Below are positions 55,895-64,000 of a stretch of DNA of 64,000 nt, in pieces. The stretch spans positions 1-64,000 of the forward strand of contig CACABO010000006.1 of the NCBI GenBank assembly GCA_902530745.1, read 5' to 3'. The notes beneath the pieces were generated by a model. It saw nothing but the letters and a program-made list of their open reading frames with translations, was not told the DNA's origin and searched no databases. The translations under genes and the position numbers were made by a program. This stretch comes from an uncultured Alphaproteobacteria bacterium (GTDB lineage: Bacteria > Pseudomonadota > Alphaproteobacteria > HIMB59). Every line of letters starts with the position of its first letter. Position 1 is the first letter of the stretch.

Positions 55895-56188
55895 TTAGCT
55901 AGCTTTTTTGCTAACGTTTTTTTCGATTTGCTTTTTGATTTTTAAGGCTTTATCAGTTAAAGATCGTGAGCTTGTTTTATTTAGATATTGATCTAAACCA
56001 CCATGTTTATCTATAGTTCTAAGTGTAGATGAGGCTATTCTTAGTCTAAATTTTCTCTGTAAAGACTCACTAAATAGAGTGACACTGTTTAAATTAACCA
56101 TAAAACGCCTTTTAGACTTAATATTAGAATGGCTGACGTTATGACCAGTTTGGTGTTTTTTTCCAGTAATATCGCAAGATCTAGACAT
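55895..56188 (-). CDS. rpmB: Ribosomal protein L28 (bL28)
   Basis: 97-aa protein with the L28 start MSRSCDITGKKHQTGHNVSHS and the basic RRFMVNLN. The C-terminal extension (about residues 70-97), Lys-rich, is typical of alphaproteobacterial L28. It is directly followed by yhhQ with no gap, so a ribosomal gene and the queuosine salvage pair share a transcript. Confidence 0.96.
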   Translation of the reverse strand: MSRSCDITGKKHQTGHNVSHSNIKSKRRFMVNLNSVTLFSESLQRKFRLRIASSTLRTIDKHGGLDQYLNKTSSRSLTDKALKIKKQIEKNVSKKAS

Positions 56189-56239
56189 GAGATGAGTTTA
56201 TAATACAAAAGTCCCTTTTTTACAATAAGTAATAGTTTC

Positions 56240-57061
56240 TTAAAGTTTTAAATGGCTTATTGCATATTTTGGTGTGTACTTCTCTAAAAGTGGGTTGATC
56301 TCATCTTTTTTTTTCAATTTAGATTTATGAATTCCATTTTTAATCCAGAGAGAGTCTAATTTCATTTTTTTACCTCCTGCAATGTCATGCCACAATGAGT
56401 CACCAATAACTAATACCTTACTAAGATTTGTAATCCTCATTTTTTTAAAAATATCCTGATATATTGGTTCGTAAGGTTTTCCATATCTAAAGACAGTCCC
56501 TCCTAAATCAGAGTATAACTCTGCTATCGTACCACCACTCATAGAAAGAGTATTTTTATTATGGACTAAGTAATCTGGGTTTGCACATAGTAGTGGAAGT
56601 TTATACTTCATAATTTTATCTAAATGTTCAGCAAAATCTAAAATAGATAATCCATCTTTTAGATCTGCAATCATAGCAAAATTTGCACTTTCAACTTTTT
56701 TAGTGCAATCTAAATTGAAATACTTAATTTTTTGCTTTGATAGCTCTAAAGGGTAACATTTTCTACCAAACTTTTTATATATATCTTTTTTGATGTTATT
56801 TAATGCTATTTGTCCACTAGTAATACAGTAATCAAATAGTTTTTCACTAAAACCCAATCTTTTTAAATTTGCCTCTGATTGAATAGTGGGGCTAGCTGAA
56901 TTAGAAATAAGAATGATTTTTTTATTTTCTAATTTAAGATACTCTAAACATTTTTCTGCTTCTATAAACTTTTTATGACCGTTATGAAGAACCCCCCACT
57001 GATCAAATAAAAAATAGTTATATTTACTAACTACATTTTTAAAAGATGAAATATTTTTCAA
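56240..57061 (-). CDS. HAD-superfamily hydrolase, subfamily IIA (TIGR01459-like)
   Basis: 273-aa phosphatase-like protein. The nucleophile motif is FDQWGVLHNG, with Trp in the place where most HAD-IIA enzymes have a second Asp, as in the TIGR01459 group. The Ser motif is LISNSASP and the late motif VIGDSLWHDIAGGK. Substrate unknown; a small phosphate ester is likely. It overlaps pyrD by 4 bp as the last gene of the fdx-lysS-pyrD unit. Confidence 0.88.
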   Translation of the reverse strand: MKNISSFKNVVSKYNYFLFDQWGVLHNGHKKFIEAEKCLEYLKLENKKIILISNSASPTIQSEANLKRLGFSEKLFDYCITSGQIALNNIKKDIYKKFGRKCYPLELSKQKIKYFNLDCTKKVESANFAMIADLKDGLSILDFAEHLDKIMKYKLPLLCANPDYLVHNKNTLSMSGGTIAELYSDLGGTVFRYGKPYEPIYQDIFKKMRITNLSKVLVIGDSLWHDIAGGKKMKLDSLWIKNGIHKSKLKKKDEINPLLEKYTPKYAISHLKL

Positions 57062-58101
57062 GAGTACTGTCCAATTACCTCGGAGATGCTTCTAAAACCT
57101 TGTTGTTGAATTAAATTTATCAAATCATATGTCATTTTTTTTACATGGTAAGGACCTTCATATGTAAAGCTACTATAAATCTGAATTAATGAGGCTCCTA
57201 ATTTCATTTTAGTTAAGATATCATTTGCATCAAAAATACCCCCTACTCCTATAATTTTAATTTTTCCTGATGTCAGAGTATAAAAATCTCTTATTAATTC
57301 ATTTGATTTAAGGAATAATGGTCTACCACTTACTCCTCCCTCTAACTTATCATTAACCATCGATTTATTAATTGTCGTATTAGTCAGTATTAGCCCATCC
57401 ACATCATTTGCGAGTGAAATCAATGAAATATCCTTTTTATCCTGATCAGAAATATCTGGTGATATTTTGAATAAAATAGGGATTTTTGAGTTATTCTCAT
57501 CTCTTAGCCTATGGATATTTGTAACGATCTTTTCAAAATTTTGAGATTTAAGATTATCTCTCAATCCAGGTGTATTTGGTGAAGATAAATTGATCACAAT
57601 GTAATCACCAAGCCTATACAGTCTATCGAAAAGCTTTTTGAGATCATCTAAAATTTCTACGGTATCCTTATTGTTACCTATGTTTATACCAATGATTTTA
57701 TCTTGGAAATTTTCTTTAAGGTTTGAGTTATTGATATTTCTTTCAAATACATCCATGCCTTTGTTATTAAATCCTAAAGAATTTATTAATGCTTTTTGAG
57801 CAGGAAACCTATGAATTCTGGGTTTTGAGTTGCCTTTTTGAGGCAAAGGAGTAACTGTTCCCAACTCAGTAAAACTAAATCCTAAATTTAATATTGGATT
57901 TATCACCTCTGCATTTTTGTCAAAACCTGCCGATAACCCAATAGGAGTTTTAAAAGTTCTACCCCATATTGTTTGTTCAAGGATTTCTGTATTTTTACAA
58001 ATAATTTTTGGATAAATGCCTAATTTGAGAGCTTTTATAGATATATTATGTGATAATTCTGGATCTAACTTTTTGAGAATACGATGAGCTAAATTATACA
58101 T
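57058..58101 (-). CDS. pyrD: Dihydroorotate dehydrogenase (quinone), class 2
   Basis: 347-aa FMN enzyme that oxidises dihydroorotate with ubiquinone in pyrimidine synthesis. The class 2 N-terminal membrane-association helices are present. The core has GLSAGFDKNAEVI, ELGTVTPLPQKGN, and the catalytic Ser in VINLSSPNTPGLRD, followed by GVGGIFDANDI. It overlaps lysS by 8 bp upstream and the HAD gene by 4 bp downstream. Confidence 0.97.
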   Translation of the reverse strand: MYNLAHRILKKLDPELSHNISIKALKLGIYPKIICKNTEILEQTIWGRTFKTPIGLSAGFDKNAEVINPILNLGFSFTELGTVTPLPQKGNSKPRIHRFPAQKALINSLGFNNKGMDVFERNINNSNLKENFQDKIIGINIGNNKDTVEILDDLKKLFDRLYRLGDYIVINLSSPNTPGLRDNLKSQNFEKIVTNIHRLRDENNSKIPILFKISPDISDQDKKDISLISLANDVDGLILTNTTINKSMVNDKLEGGVSGRPLFLKSNELIRDFYTLTSGKIKIIGVGGIFDANDILTKMKLGASLIQIYSSFTYEGPYHVKKMTYDLINLIQQQGFRSISEVIGQYS

Positions 58102-59641
58102 TTAGCTTCGAGTTGAACAACTCCAGAGTTTTAGCTTTTGTATAAATTTTAGTAAATGAGCCCAATCTTGGTCCATTCTCTTGACCAAAAACAACTTGAT
58201 AAATGAGTTTAAAAAATTCCTTAATATTCTCTTTATATACAGAATTTTTTCCGACACTAAAAATAGCAGTTTGAAATTCATCTGCATCAGCCGAAGACTC
58301 TACTTCTTTTAATTTAGACACAACTTCTTTAAGTATAATTAATTCTTCAGAATTTGGAATTTTAAAGTTTAAATTTGGTTGTATAAAATCCCTAAAATAA
58401 TTAATACCACAATCAATCATTCTATTAATAAGATCAGTTTCTGCTTTGCTAAAATTAGATTGATAATTTTTTATTAAACCAAAAATCACATTAGGGTCCT
58501 CAGACTTGCAAACTGATATAATATTTAGGATTAAACTATAATTAATTTTTGATTTATATGATGGATTTTCAGCTTTATGAATATGCCAAGCAGGGTTATC
58601 TGGATTAAGATCATCGGACTCTAATTTATTAACGTGCGTTAAATATTCATCGGTGTTTTTAGGTATTACATCAAAATAGAGTTTCTTTGCAGTAGTTGGT
58701 CTTTGATACATAAACATGGCCAAACTCTCTTCAATAGAGTATTTAAGCCAATCATCGATGCTTATACCATTACCTTTTGACTTACTAATTTTTTCAGCAT
58801 TTTCATCAAGAAATAGCTCATAAATTAAATTTTCAGGAGGCTTAGAACCGATTATCTTACATATCTTTGATGATAGGGTATAACTCTCTGTTAAATCTTT
58901 ACCACACATTTCATAATCTACACCAAAAGCAGCCCACCTCATTGCCCAATCAACTTTCCATTGAAGTTTGCAATTGCCATCTAAAACTGATTTAGATTTC
59001 AATACACCATCCTCATAATATGAAACAGTAAATTCTTCATTATTAATTTCTTCAATTGGAACTTGCAATATTTTACCAGTTATTTCACTAATTGGAAAAA
59101 ATGGACTATAAGATTTTCTTCTTTCTTCACCAAGTGTCGGAAGAACTACATTGATAATTTCATCATAATTTTTTATAATTTTCTTTATTGTTTCATTGAA
59201 CAACCCTGATTTATAAGCATCTGTTGAACTTTGAAAAGAAAAAGGCAAATTAAATCTATTTAAAAAATCTTTAAGTTTTGAATTATTATGTTCACCAAAA
59301 CTCTTAAACAACTCAAAAGGATCTGGGACGGATGTCAAAGGGTAATCAAGGTAGTTAGATAATTTTTCTTTGTTCGGGATATTATCAGGGACTTTTCTAA
59401 AGCCATCCATATCATCAGAAAATGCTATGAGGTCAGTCTCTTTACCAGTCAATTTTTCATAACAAAATCTTACCATATTTGTCCTTAGCACTTCCCCAAA
59501 AGTACCTATATGAGGTAAGCCGGATGGACCGTACCCAGTTTCAAAGATTATTTTGTCTTTAGTATTATTTTTTTCAAAGCGTTTTATAATTTTTTTTGCT
59601 TCATTAAATGGCCAGGATTTGTATGAGTTATAATCAGTCAA
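58094..59641 (-). CDS. lysS: Lysyl-tRNA synthetase, class I
   Basis: 515-aa archaeal-type class I LysRS, the form used by alphaproteobacteria in place of the class II enzyme. The HIGH-like motif is PHIGTFGEV and the KMSKS loop is EKISKSKGNGIS. The N-terminal ETGYGPSGLPHIG and the C-terminal helical anticodon domain agree. It overlaps the ferredoxin gene by 4 bp and pyrD by 8 bp. Confidence 0.96.
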   Translation of the reverse strand: MTDYNSYKSWPFNEAKKIIKRFEKNNTKDKIIFETGYGPSGLPHIGTFGEVLRTNMVRFCYEKLTGKETDLIAFSDDMDGFRKVPDNIPNKEKLSNYLDYPLTSVPDPFELFKSFGEHNNSKLKDFLNRFNLPFSFQSSTDAYKSGLFNETIKKIIKNYDEIINVVLPTLGEERRKSYSPFFPISEITGKILQVPIEEINNEEFTVSYYEDGVLKSKSVLDGNCKLQWKVDWAMRWAAFGVDYEMCGKDLTESYTLSSKICKIIGSKPPENLIYELFLDENAEKISKSKGNGISIDDWLKYSIEESLAMFMYQRPTTAKKLYFDVIPKNTDEYLTHVNKLESDDLNPDNPAWHIHKAENPSYKSKINYSLILNIISVCKSEDPNVIFGLIKNYQSNFSKAETDLINRMIDCGINYFRDFIQPNLNFKIPNSEELIILKEVVSKLKEVESSADADEFQTAIFSVGKNSVYKENIKEFFKLIYQVVFGQENGPRLGSFTKIYTKAKTLELFNSKLNV

Positions 59642-59955
59642 AATTTAGGTGCTAATGTTAGAGTAATACCATTGAGCTCTTCTGTAAATGGAATTTGACA
59701 TGAGAGTCTTGAATTTTTTTTTATATCCATAGCTTGGTCAAGCATAGATTCCTCATCGTCATCAGCTTTTGATATTTTTTCTAACCAATTTTCATCGACA
59801 TAACAATGGCAGGTAGCACAAGCGCAACAACCCCCACATATAGCTTCAATATCTAATCCAGCGTCTCTAATAATCTCCATTATTGAAAAACCAACTGTTG
59901 CTTCGATTTTATGAGGTGAACCCTCATGATCTATAACGTTAATATGATATGTCAT
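59638..59955 (-). CDS. 2Fe-2S ferredoxin (adrenodoxin type)
   Basis: 105-aa ferredoxin. Four cluster cysteines are recognisable in ICGGCCACATCHC (the CX5CX2C pattern) and LSCQIPF; the acidic DDDEESMLDQA segment is the partner-docking region of adrenodoxin-like ferredoxins. It probably passes electrons in Fe-S assembly or haem A synthesis; divergent ctaA next door makes the latter attractive, but not proved. First gene of a unit with lysS, pyrD and the HAD gene. Confidence 0.93.
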   Translation of the reverse strand: MTYHINVIDHEGSPHKIEATVGFSIMEIIRDAGLDIEAICGGCCACATCHCYVDENWLEKISKADDDEESMLDQAMDIKKNSRLSCQIPFTEELNGITLTLAPKF

Positions 59956-60063
59956 TTTGAAATTTTTAAATATTTAGACTATAAGATCTATCAGTTAGAC
60001 AGGCTTAATGCGACTAAAATTAATATACTAAATATATTCTAAAAAATTATAAATTTAGATTAG

Positions 60064-61083
60064 ATGTATAAATCCGAGAATTTTCAGATAAGTCTTTGGC
60101 TTGTAAGTCTCATGTCAATTATATTGCTGATGATCATTGTTGGTGGTTTGACAAGATTAACTGAGTCTGGTTTGTCCATGGTTGATTGGAGATTATTTAT
60201 GGGAACAATACCCCCTTTATCCCATGGAGATTGGTTAAAAGTTTTTGAAGACTATAAGCAATATCCTGAATATCAAATAAAAAATATAAATATGACACTA
60301 TCAGAGTTTAAATACATCTTTTGGTGGGAATATGGACATAGAGTATTGGGAAGACTAATAGGAATTATTTTTATCATCCCTTTTATTTACTTTGCTTTGA
60401 AAAAATACTTTTCTAATGAAGAGTTATACTCATATTCATTCCTTCTTTTTCTTGGAGGGGCACAAGGTATTATCGGATGGTGGATGGTAAAAAGTGGATT
60501 AGATGTTAATCCATACGTTAGCCATTTAAGACTTGCCGTTCACTTAATTATAGCTCAAATAATTCTCTCTTTAATTGTTTATCTTTTCTTGAAAAGGCTT
60601 GATATTGGAATTTATAAAAATAATTTTAGCTCACATAAAACTTTTTTTATTTTTTTTAATATAATAATTTTTTTTACAGTAATTTACGGTGCTTTTATGG
60701 CTGGTTTAGATGCTGGAAAATCATTTAATACTTGGCCCAAAATGGGAGATAATTACATTCCTGAAAATTTAATTTTTATTGAGGATCGACTTTTTGGTTT
60801 TTTTGATAACAGTGTCTTCATACATTTTTTTCATAGAGCCTTAGCTTATTTATCATTTTTAACAATTCTTTATATGTGCTTTAAACATTTTAAGGGAATT
60901 GAAAATAAATATCAAAAAATCCATTTCCTGATTGTGCTATTTCTAGTTTTAATTCAGTTATTTATTGGTGTTTTTGTTGTTTTGAGTAATGTTCAAGTCT
61001 CTTTGGGTTCTATCCATCAAATAATAGGCACTTTATTGTTTGTATCAGCTACTTGTTATAGCCTTCAAATACTTAAGAATTAA
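60064..61083 (+). CDS. ctaA: Haem A synthase CtaA
   Basis: 339-aa membrane protein with about eight transmembrane segments that oxidises haem O to haem A for cytochrome oxidase. Landmarks are VGGLTRLTESGLSMVDW, EYGHRVLGRLIG with a haem-ligating His, and the second-half HRALAYLSF and SIHQIIGTLLF His positions. It is of the type 2 class without the cysteine pair of Bacillus CtaA. It is divergent from the ferredoxin over a 108-bp AT-rich gap holding no visible gene. Confidence 0.95.
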   Translation: MYKSENFQISLWLVSLMSIILLMIIVGGLTRLTESGLSMVDWRLFMGTIPPLSHGDWLKVFEDYKQYPEYQIKNINMTLSEFKYIFWWEYGHRVLGRLIGIIFIIPFIYFALKKYFSNEELYSYSFLLFLGGAQGIIGWWMVKSGLDVNPYVSHLRLAVHLIIAQIILSLIVYLFLKRLDIGIYKNNFSSHKTFFIFFNIIIFFTVIYGAFMAGLDAGKSFNTWPKMGDNYIPENLIFIEDRLFGFFDNSVFIHFFHRALAYLSFLTILYMCFKHFKGIENKYQKIHFLIVLFLVLIQLFIGVFVVLSNVQVSLGSIHQIIGTLLFVSATCYSLQILKN

Positions 61084-61115
61084 ATCTAATTAGGGTTACA
61101 TTTTGTATAAACTGC

Positions 61116-61817
61116 ATGGGTAAAATTCTAGTTATTGGTGCAAATGGTTCTGTTGGCAAATCATGTGTTAACAACCTAAAAGATGATAATGATTTAGTTC
61201 TAATATCAAGAAGCGAATTTGATAGTGATGTTGAAGGTAATTTTGAAAAAAATGTTCTAGATATTAATGATTACACGAATACAGAAAGTTTCATAAAATC
61301 AATTAACTACGAAATATCTGGCATAATCTTTGCCATTGGCTCGATAAACTTAAAACCTTTCTCAAGCACCTCTGTTGATGATTTTAAAAAAATAATGGAT
61401 GATAATTTTTATAATATCGTTCATTTCCTTAATCATTGCATAATTAAGATGTCGGACTCATCTTCAGTAGTATTTTTTTCATCAATAGCAGCTATTAGAG
61501 GTTTTAAAAATCATACAGCAATCTCCTCTGCAAAAAGTGCATTAATTGGTTTATCAAATTCTTTAGCCGCAGACTATGCTCCGAAGATAAGATTTAATAC
61601 AATATCTCCTAGCCTATCTTTTTCCAAAATGTCAAATTTTATGGTTTCTAATGAAAAGGTTGCTGAAGGAATTGGAAAACTTCACCCTATGTCAAGACTT
61701 GGAACAGGTGATGACATAGGTAATTTGGCTTCTTTCTTGGTATCTAAAAAATCATCATGGATTACAGGACAAAACTTCCAACTTGATGGTGGAAGATCAA
61801 CTTTAATCACAAAATAA
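61116..61817 (+). CDS. Short-chain dehydrogenase-like protein lacking the catalytic Tyr
   Basis: 233-aa Rossmann protein. The NAD(P) loop is GANGSVG, and VVFFSSIAAI holds the Ser region. In active SDRs the YxxxK follows, but here the segment reads HTAISSAKSAL with Ile in the Tyr position. The Lys is kept, and the end (WITGQNFQLDGG) is typical. It may be inactive as a dehydrogenase, or act by binding only. It starts 32 bp after ctaA and precedes the photolyase-related gene by 10 bp, forming a cluster with a second SDR. Confidence 0.85.
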   Translation: MGKILVIGANGSVGKSCVNNLKDDNDLVLISRSEFDSDVEGNFEKNVLDINDYTNTESFIKSINYEISGIIFAIGSINLKPFSSTSVDDFKKIMDDNFYNIVHFLNHCIIKMSDSSSVVFFSSIAAIRGFKNHTAISSAKSALIGLSNSLAADYAPKIRFNTISPSLSFSKMSNFMVSNEKVAEGIGKLHPMSRLGTGDDIGNLASFLVSKKSSWITGQNFQLDGGRSTLITK

Positions 61818-61827
61818 TAAAAACAAA

Positions 61828-63315
61828 ATGAAGGAATGCTTTGTAGTTCTTGGAAATCAACTATTTGATAAGAAGTACTTAACAGAATTTAAAAACTCAT
61901 GTGATTTTTTTATACAAGAGGATATGGGCCTTTGTAGTTATTTTAAACATCACAAACAAAAAATTTATTATTTTTTGGCATCAATGAGGGAATACAGGGA
62001 CTATCTAAAAAAAAATAATTTTAAAGTAAATTATATTTCTCTTGATAAAAATATTTCTAATTTCAAAGACTATTTTGCTGGTCTAAAAAGCTTCTTAAGT
62101 AAAAAAAATATTTCTAAAATTAATATCTTCGAAATAGAAGACTTAGAATTCAGAATTAAATTTGAGCAATTTTGTAAAAATAGCAAAATTGAACTAATTT
62201 TTCATAAATCTCCTATGTTCCTTGTTAGTAGAACTGATTATAAAGATATGGTTACTACAAAAAAACCTCAACTTGCTAATTTTTATAGCAATGTTCGGAA
62301 AAGTTTTCAAATATTTGTAAAAGACAATAAACCTATTGGAGATAAGTGGAGTTTCGATGAGGATAATAGAAAAAGAGTTCCTAAAGGTTATCAAAGTCCT
62401 AAATCTTATACATTTGAGTCAAAATATTTTGAGGAAATAAAAAAATTAATTGATAAATTTTTTTCAAAACACTTTGGAAATTTGGAAAAGAAAATAATAT
62501 TTCCAATGAATTTTAAAGACTCATCTAAAGTTCTTGATAATTTTATTAGCAGTAAACTTGAAAACTTTGGACATTACGAAGATTTTGTGAGCACCAGTGA
62601 TCCATACATTAATCATAGCATAATTAGTGCACCATTAAATATAGGTTTAATAACACCAGAACAAGTGCTCAATAAATTGAGCTCTTTTTCATATACTAAA
62701 GTTGGCATCAATAATTACGAAGGGTTTATTAGACAAGTCTTTGGTTGGAGAGAATTTATGAGATACTTAAATATTCACTATTATAAAGATTTTAATAAAG
62801 GTAACTTTTTTGGAAATGACAGAAAATTAACAAAACATTGGTATGAGGGTACAACAAACATTCCTATTTTAAATGACATGATATTAAATTTAAAAAAAAG
62901 TGGATATGTTCACCATATCCCAAGATTGATGATAATTAGTAATATAATGAACTTAGCTGGATTAAAGCCATCTGAAGTTTATAAATGGTTTATGGAGACA
63001 TTCATTGACTCATCTGATTGGGTTATGACGCCAAATGTCTATGGAATGGGGATGTTTAGCGATGGAGGTATTTTTGCAACAAAACCATATTTATGCGGTT
63101 CAAATTACTTATTAAAGATGAGTAATTATAGTCGGGGGGATTGGACACAAACATTAGATGGTTTATATTGGAATTTTATATATAAAAATAAAAATTATTT
63201 TAAAACTAATCAGAGACTCTCTATGATGTACTATACTGTAAATAAAATGGACAAGTCTAAAATTAGTACTCATATATCTAATGCAAAAAAATTCATCAAA
63301 GAATACACAAGATAG
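61828..63315 (+). CDS. Cryptochrome/photolyase-related protein (FeS-BCP-like, cluster ligands absent)
   Basis: 495-aa protein of the deoxyribodipyrimidine photolyase-related family (COG3046). Its N-terminal region is VVLGNQLFDKKYL, and the FAD-binding helical domain includes INNYEGFIRQVFGWREFMRYL, WMETF-type helix and NVYGMGMFSDGGIFATKP. In iron-sulfur bacterial cryptochromes/photolyases a CxxC...C region follows KMS; here KMSNYSRGDWTQTLDGLYWNF is shortened and has no cysteines, so no [4Fe-4S] cluster is expected. Repair or light sensing is possible. The second SDR gene overlaps its 3' end by 35 bp. Confidence 0.85.
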   Translation: MKECFVVLGNQLFDKKYLTEFKNSCDFFIQEDMGLCSYFKHHKQKIYYFLASMREYRDYLKKNNFKVNYISLDKNISNFKDYFAGLKSFLSKKNISKINIFEIEDLEFRIKFEQFCKNSKIELIFHKSPMFLVSRTDYKDMVTTKKPQLANFYSNVRKSFQIFVKDNKPIGDKWSFDEDNRKRVPKGYQSPKSYTFESKYFEEIKKLIDKFFSKHFGNLEKKIIFPMNFKDSSKVLDNFISSKLENFGHYEDFVSTSDPYINHSIISAPLNIGLITPEQVLNKLSSFSYTKVGINNYEGFIRQVFGWREFMRYLNIHYYKDFNKGNFFGNDRKLTKHWYEGTTNIPILNDMILNLKKSGYVHHIPRLMIISNIMNLAGLKPSEVYKWFMETFIDSSDWVMTPNVYGMGMFSDGGIFATKPYLCGSNYLLKMSNYSRGDWTQTLDGLYWNFIYKNKNYFKTNQRLSMMYYTVNKMDKSKISTHISNAKKFIKEYTR

Positions 63316-64000
63316 AGTAGTTTTTATAACAGGTGCTAGTAGTGGGATTGGTTACGCACTATGTGAAGAGTACCTCAGACAAGGCTGGAATGTGATAGGC
63401 TTAGCAAGAGATGATACCAAAATACCAAATGAAACAATTGATAATCCAAAATTTGAGTTTGTAAAAACAGATTTATCAAATTTCGACTCAAGTAAGCTAA
63501 TTATAGATGAGGTATTTAAAAAAAATGCAAATATTAGTACATTTATTTTAAATGCAGGTATTTATATCCCCGATAGTCTAAATGATTTTAACTTTGAAAA
63601 TGCAAAGGCAACTTTTGATACCAATGTTTTAAGTATTTATTTATCAATAGAGCTAATAAAAAAAAATTTCGAGCTAAATTCAAATTATACCTTGGCAATA
63701 ATGTCCTCCACAGCTGGATATAAGGGTCTCCCAAAATCTTTTTTATACGGACCCTCAAAAGCGGCTTTAATTAATCTAGCCGAGGCTATAAAATCTGAAA
63801 TGCATGATAATCTCAATGTAAAACTTATCTGTCCAGGATTTGTAGAAACTCCTGCTACAAAAGTAAATTCATTTAAAATGCCATATTTAATGTCGCCTAA
63901 AGATGCAGCTAGGATTATTTATAGTAAAATATATAAAAAAGGTTTTGAAATATCCTTCCCTTTTCCTTTTAATTCTATAATGAAATTTGGTAAAGTGTTG
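63281..64000 (+). CDS. Short-chain dehydrogenase/reductase (3' end outside window)
   Basis: The frame starts at ATG 63281, inside the photolyase-related gene, and is open to the last base (240 codons seen). The NAD(P) loop is ITGASSGIGYA, the NAG motif is FILNAGIY, and the catalytic pair is intact in FLYGPSKAAL (Tyr and Lys). Active-site Ser precedes it in IMSSTAGYKG. Substrate unknown. Similar SDR-photolyase clusters in other bacteria often continue with DUF1365, cyclopropane-fatty-acid synthase and an amine-oxidase-like protein in a light-stress operon; that cannot be checked here. Confidence 0.92.
   Translation, partial: MQKNSSKNTQDRVVFITGASSGIGYALCEEYLRQGWNVIGLARDDTKIPNETIDNPKFEFVKTDLSNFDSSKLIIDEVFKKNANISTFILNAGIYIPDSLNDFNFENAKATFDTNVLSIYLSIELIKKNFELNSNYTLAIMSSTAGYKGLPKSFLYGPSKAALINLAEAIKSEMHDNLNVKLICPGFVETPATKVNSFKMPYLMSPKDAARIIYSKIYKKGFEISFPFPFNSIMKFGKVL

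Noticed and set aside
59956-60063. Gene or regulatory RNA in the fdx-ctaA gap
   Set aside because: The 108 bp are AT-rich with no good frame or stable fold; they only need to hold two divergent promoters.
1-64000. CRISPR array, rRNA genes, insertion sequences or a replication origin
   Set aside because: No regularly spaced repeats, rRNA blocks, transposase frames or DnaA-box clusters were noticed anywhere in the window.

Overview
The window is strongly AT-rich, gene-dense chromosomal DNA. It looks like a streamlined marine alphaproteobacterium of the SAR11 / HIMB59 (AEGEAN-169) type. The evidence is alphaproteobacterial gene neighbourhoods (carAB divergent from yqeY-dnaG-rpoD; lysC divergent from ubiG with DUF1178 and a carbon-nitrogen hydrolase; bolA / DnaJ-domain / cobS / cobT; DUF4167-prmC-prfA), a class I (archaeal-type) lysyl-tRNA synthetase, and extreme compaction. 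Genes overlap by 1-18 bp, and most convergent pairs have no space for a terminator. The genus cannot be fixed from this sequence alone.

Layout: 1-7781 holds DNA repair and outer-membrane lipid genes (recN 3' end, ligA, an aminopeptidase P, uvrD, mlaA, mlaC). From 7797 to 10884 lies a ~3 kb island between a truncated copy and a complete copy of a CAT-anticodon tRNA. It contains small unknown genes, integrase-arm-like repeats at both ends and a SAM-II riboswitch, but no recombinase. From 10978 to 19485 are rpoD, dnaG, yqeY, carA and carB. From 19555 to 23685 are greA, an ELM1-family gene, a 2OG-Fe(II) oxygenase, trxB, rpmJ, sufE and a periplasmic cyclophilin. From 23688 to 32075 are a MotA/MotB-like stator pair, a PagL-like protein, tRNA-Val, murJ, a DsbA-like protein, a DUF1045 2H phosphoesterase, a Gate-domain membrane protein and an M23 peptidase.

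From 32072 to 38695 the minus strand carries DUF4167, prmC, prfA, hisS, a frameshifted ispG, rodZ and lysC. From 38738 to 47576 are ubiG, DUF1178, a nitrilase-like protein, a degenerate methyltransferase, secA, accA, xerD and two unknown exported/membrane proteins. From 47631 to 53943 are aroK-aroB-corC, bolA, a DnaJ-domain gene and cobS-cobT. From 53932 to 59955 are tgt and its transporter, rpmB, a HAD protein, pyrD, lysS and a 2Fe-2S ferredoxin. From 60064 to the end are ctaA and an SDR / photolyase-related / SDR cluster that runs off the window.

Most of the content is housekeeping. The unusual points are the integrase-less tRNA island with its SAM-II-controlled 62-aa gene, ispG split by a 7-A tract, lost zinc ligands in DnaG and Tgt, a tRNA-Val with C at position 33, an Fe-S-less photolyase-family protein, and active-site substitutions in the PagL-like protein and one SDR.
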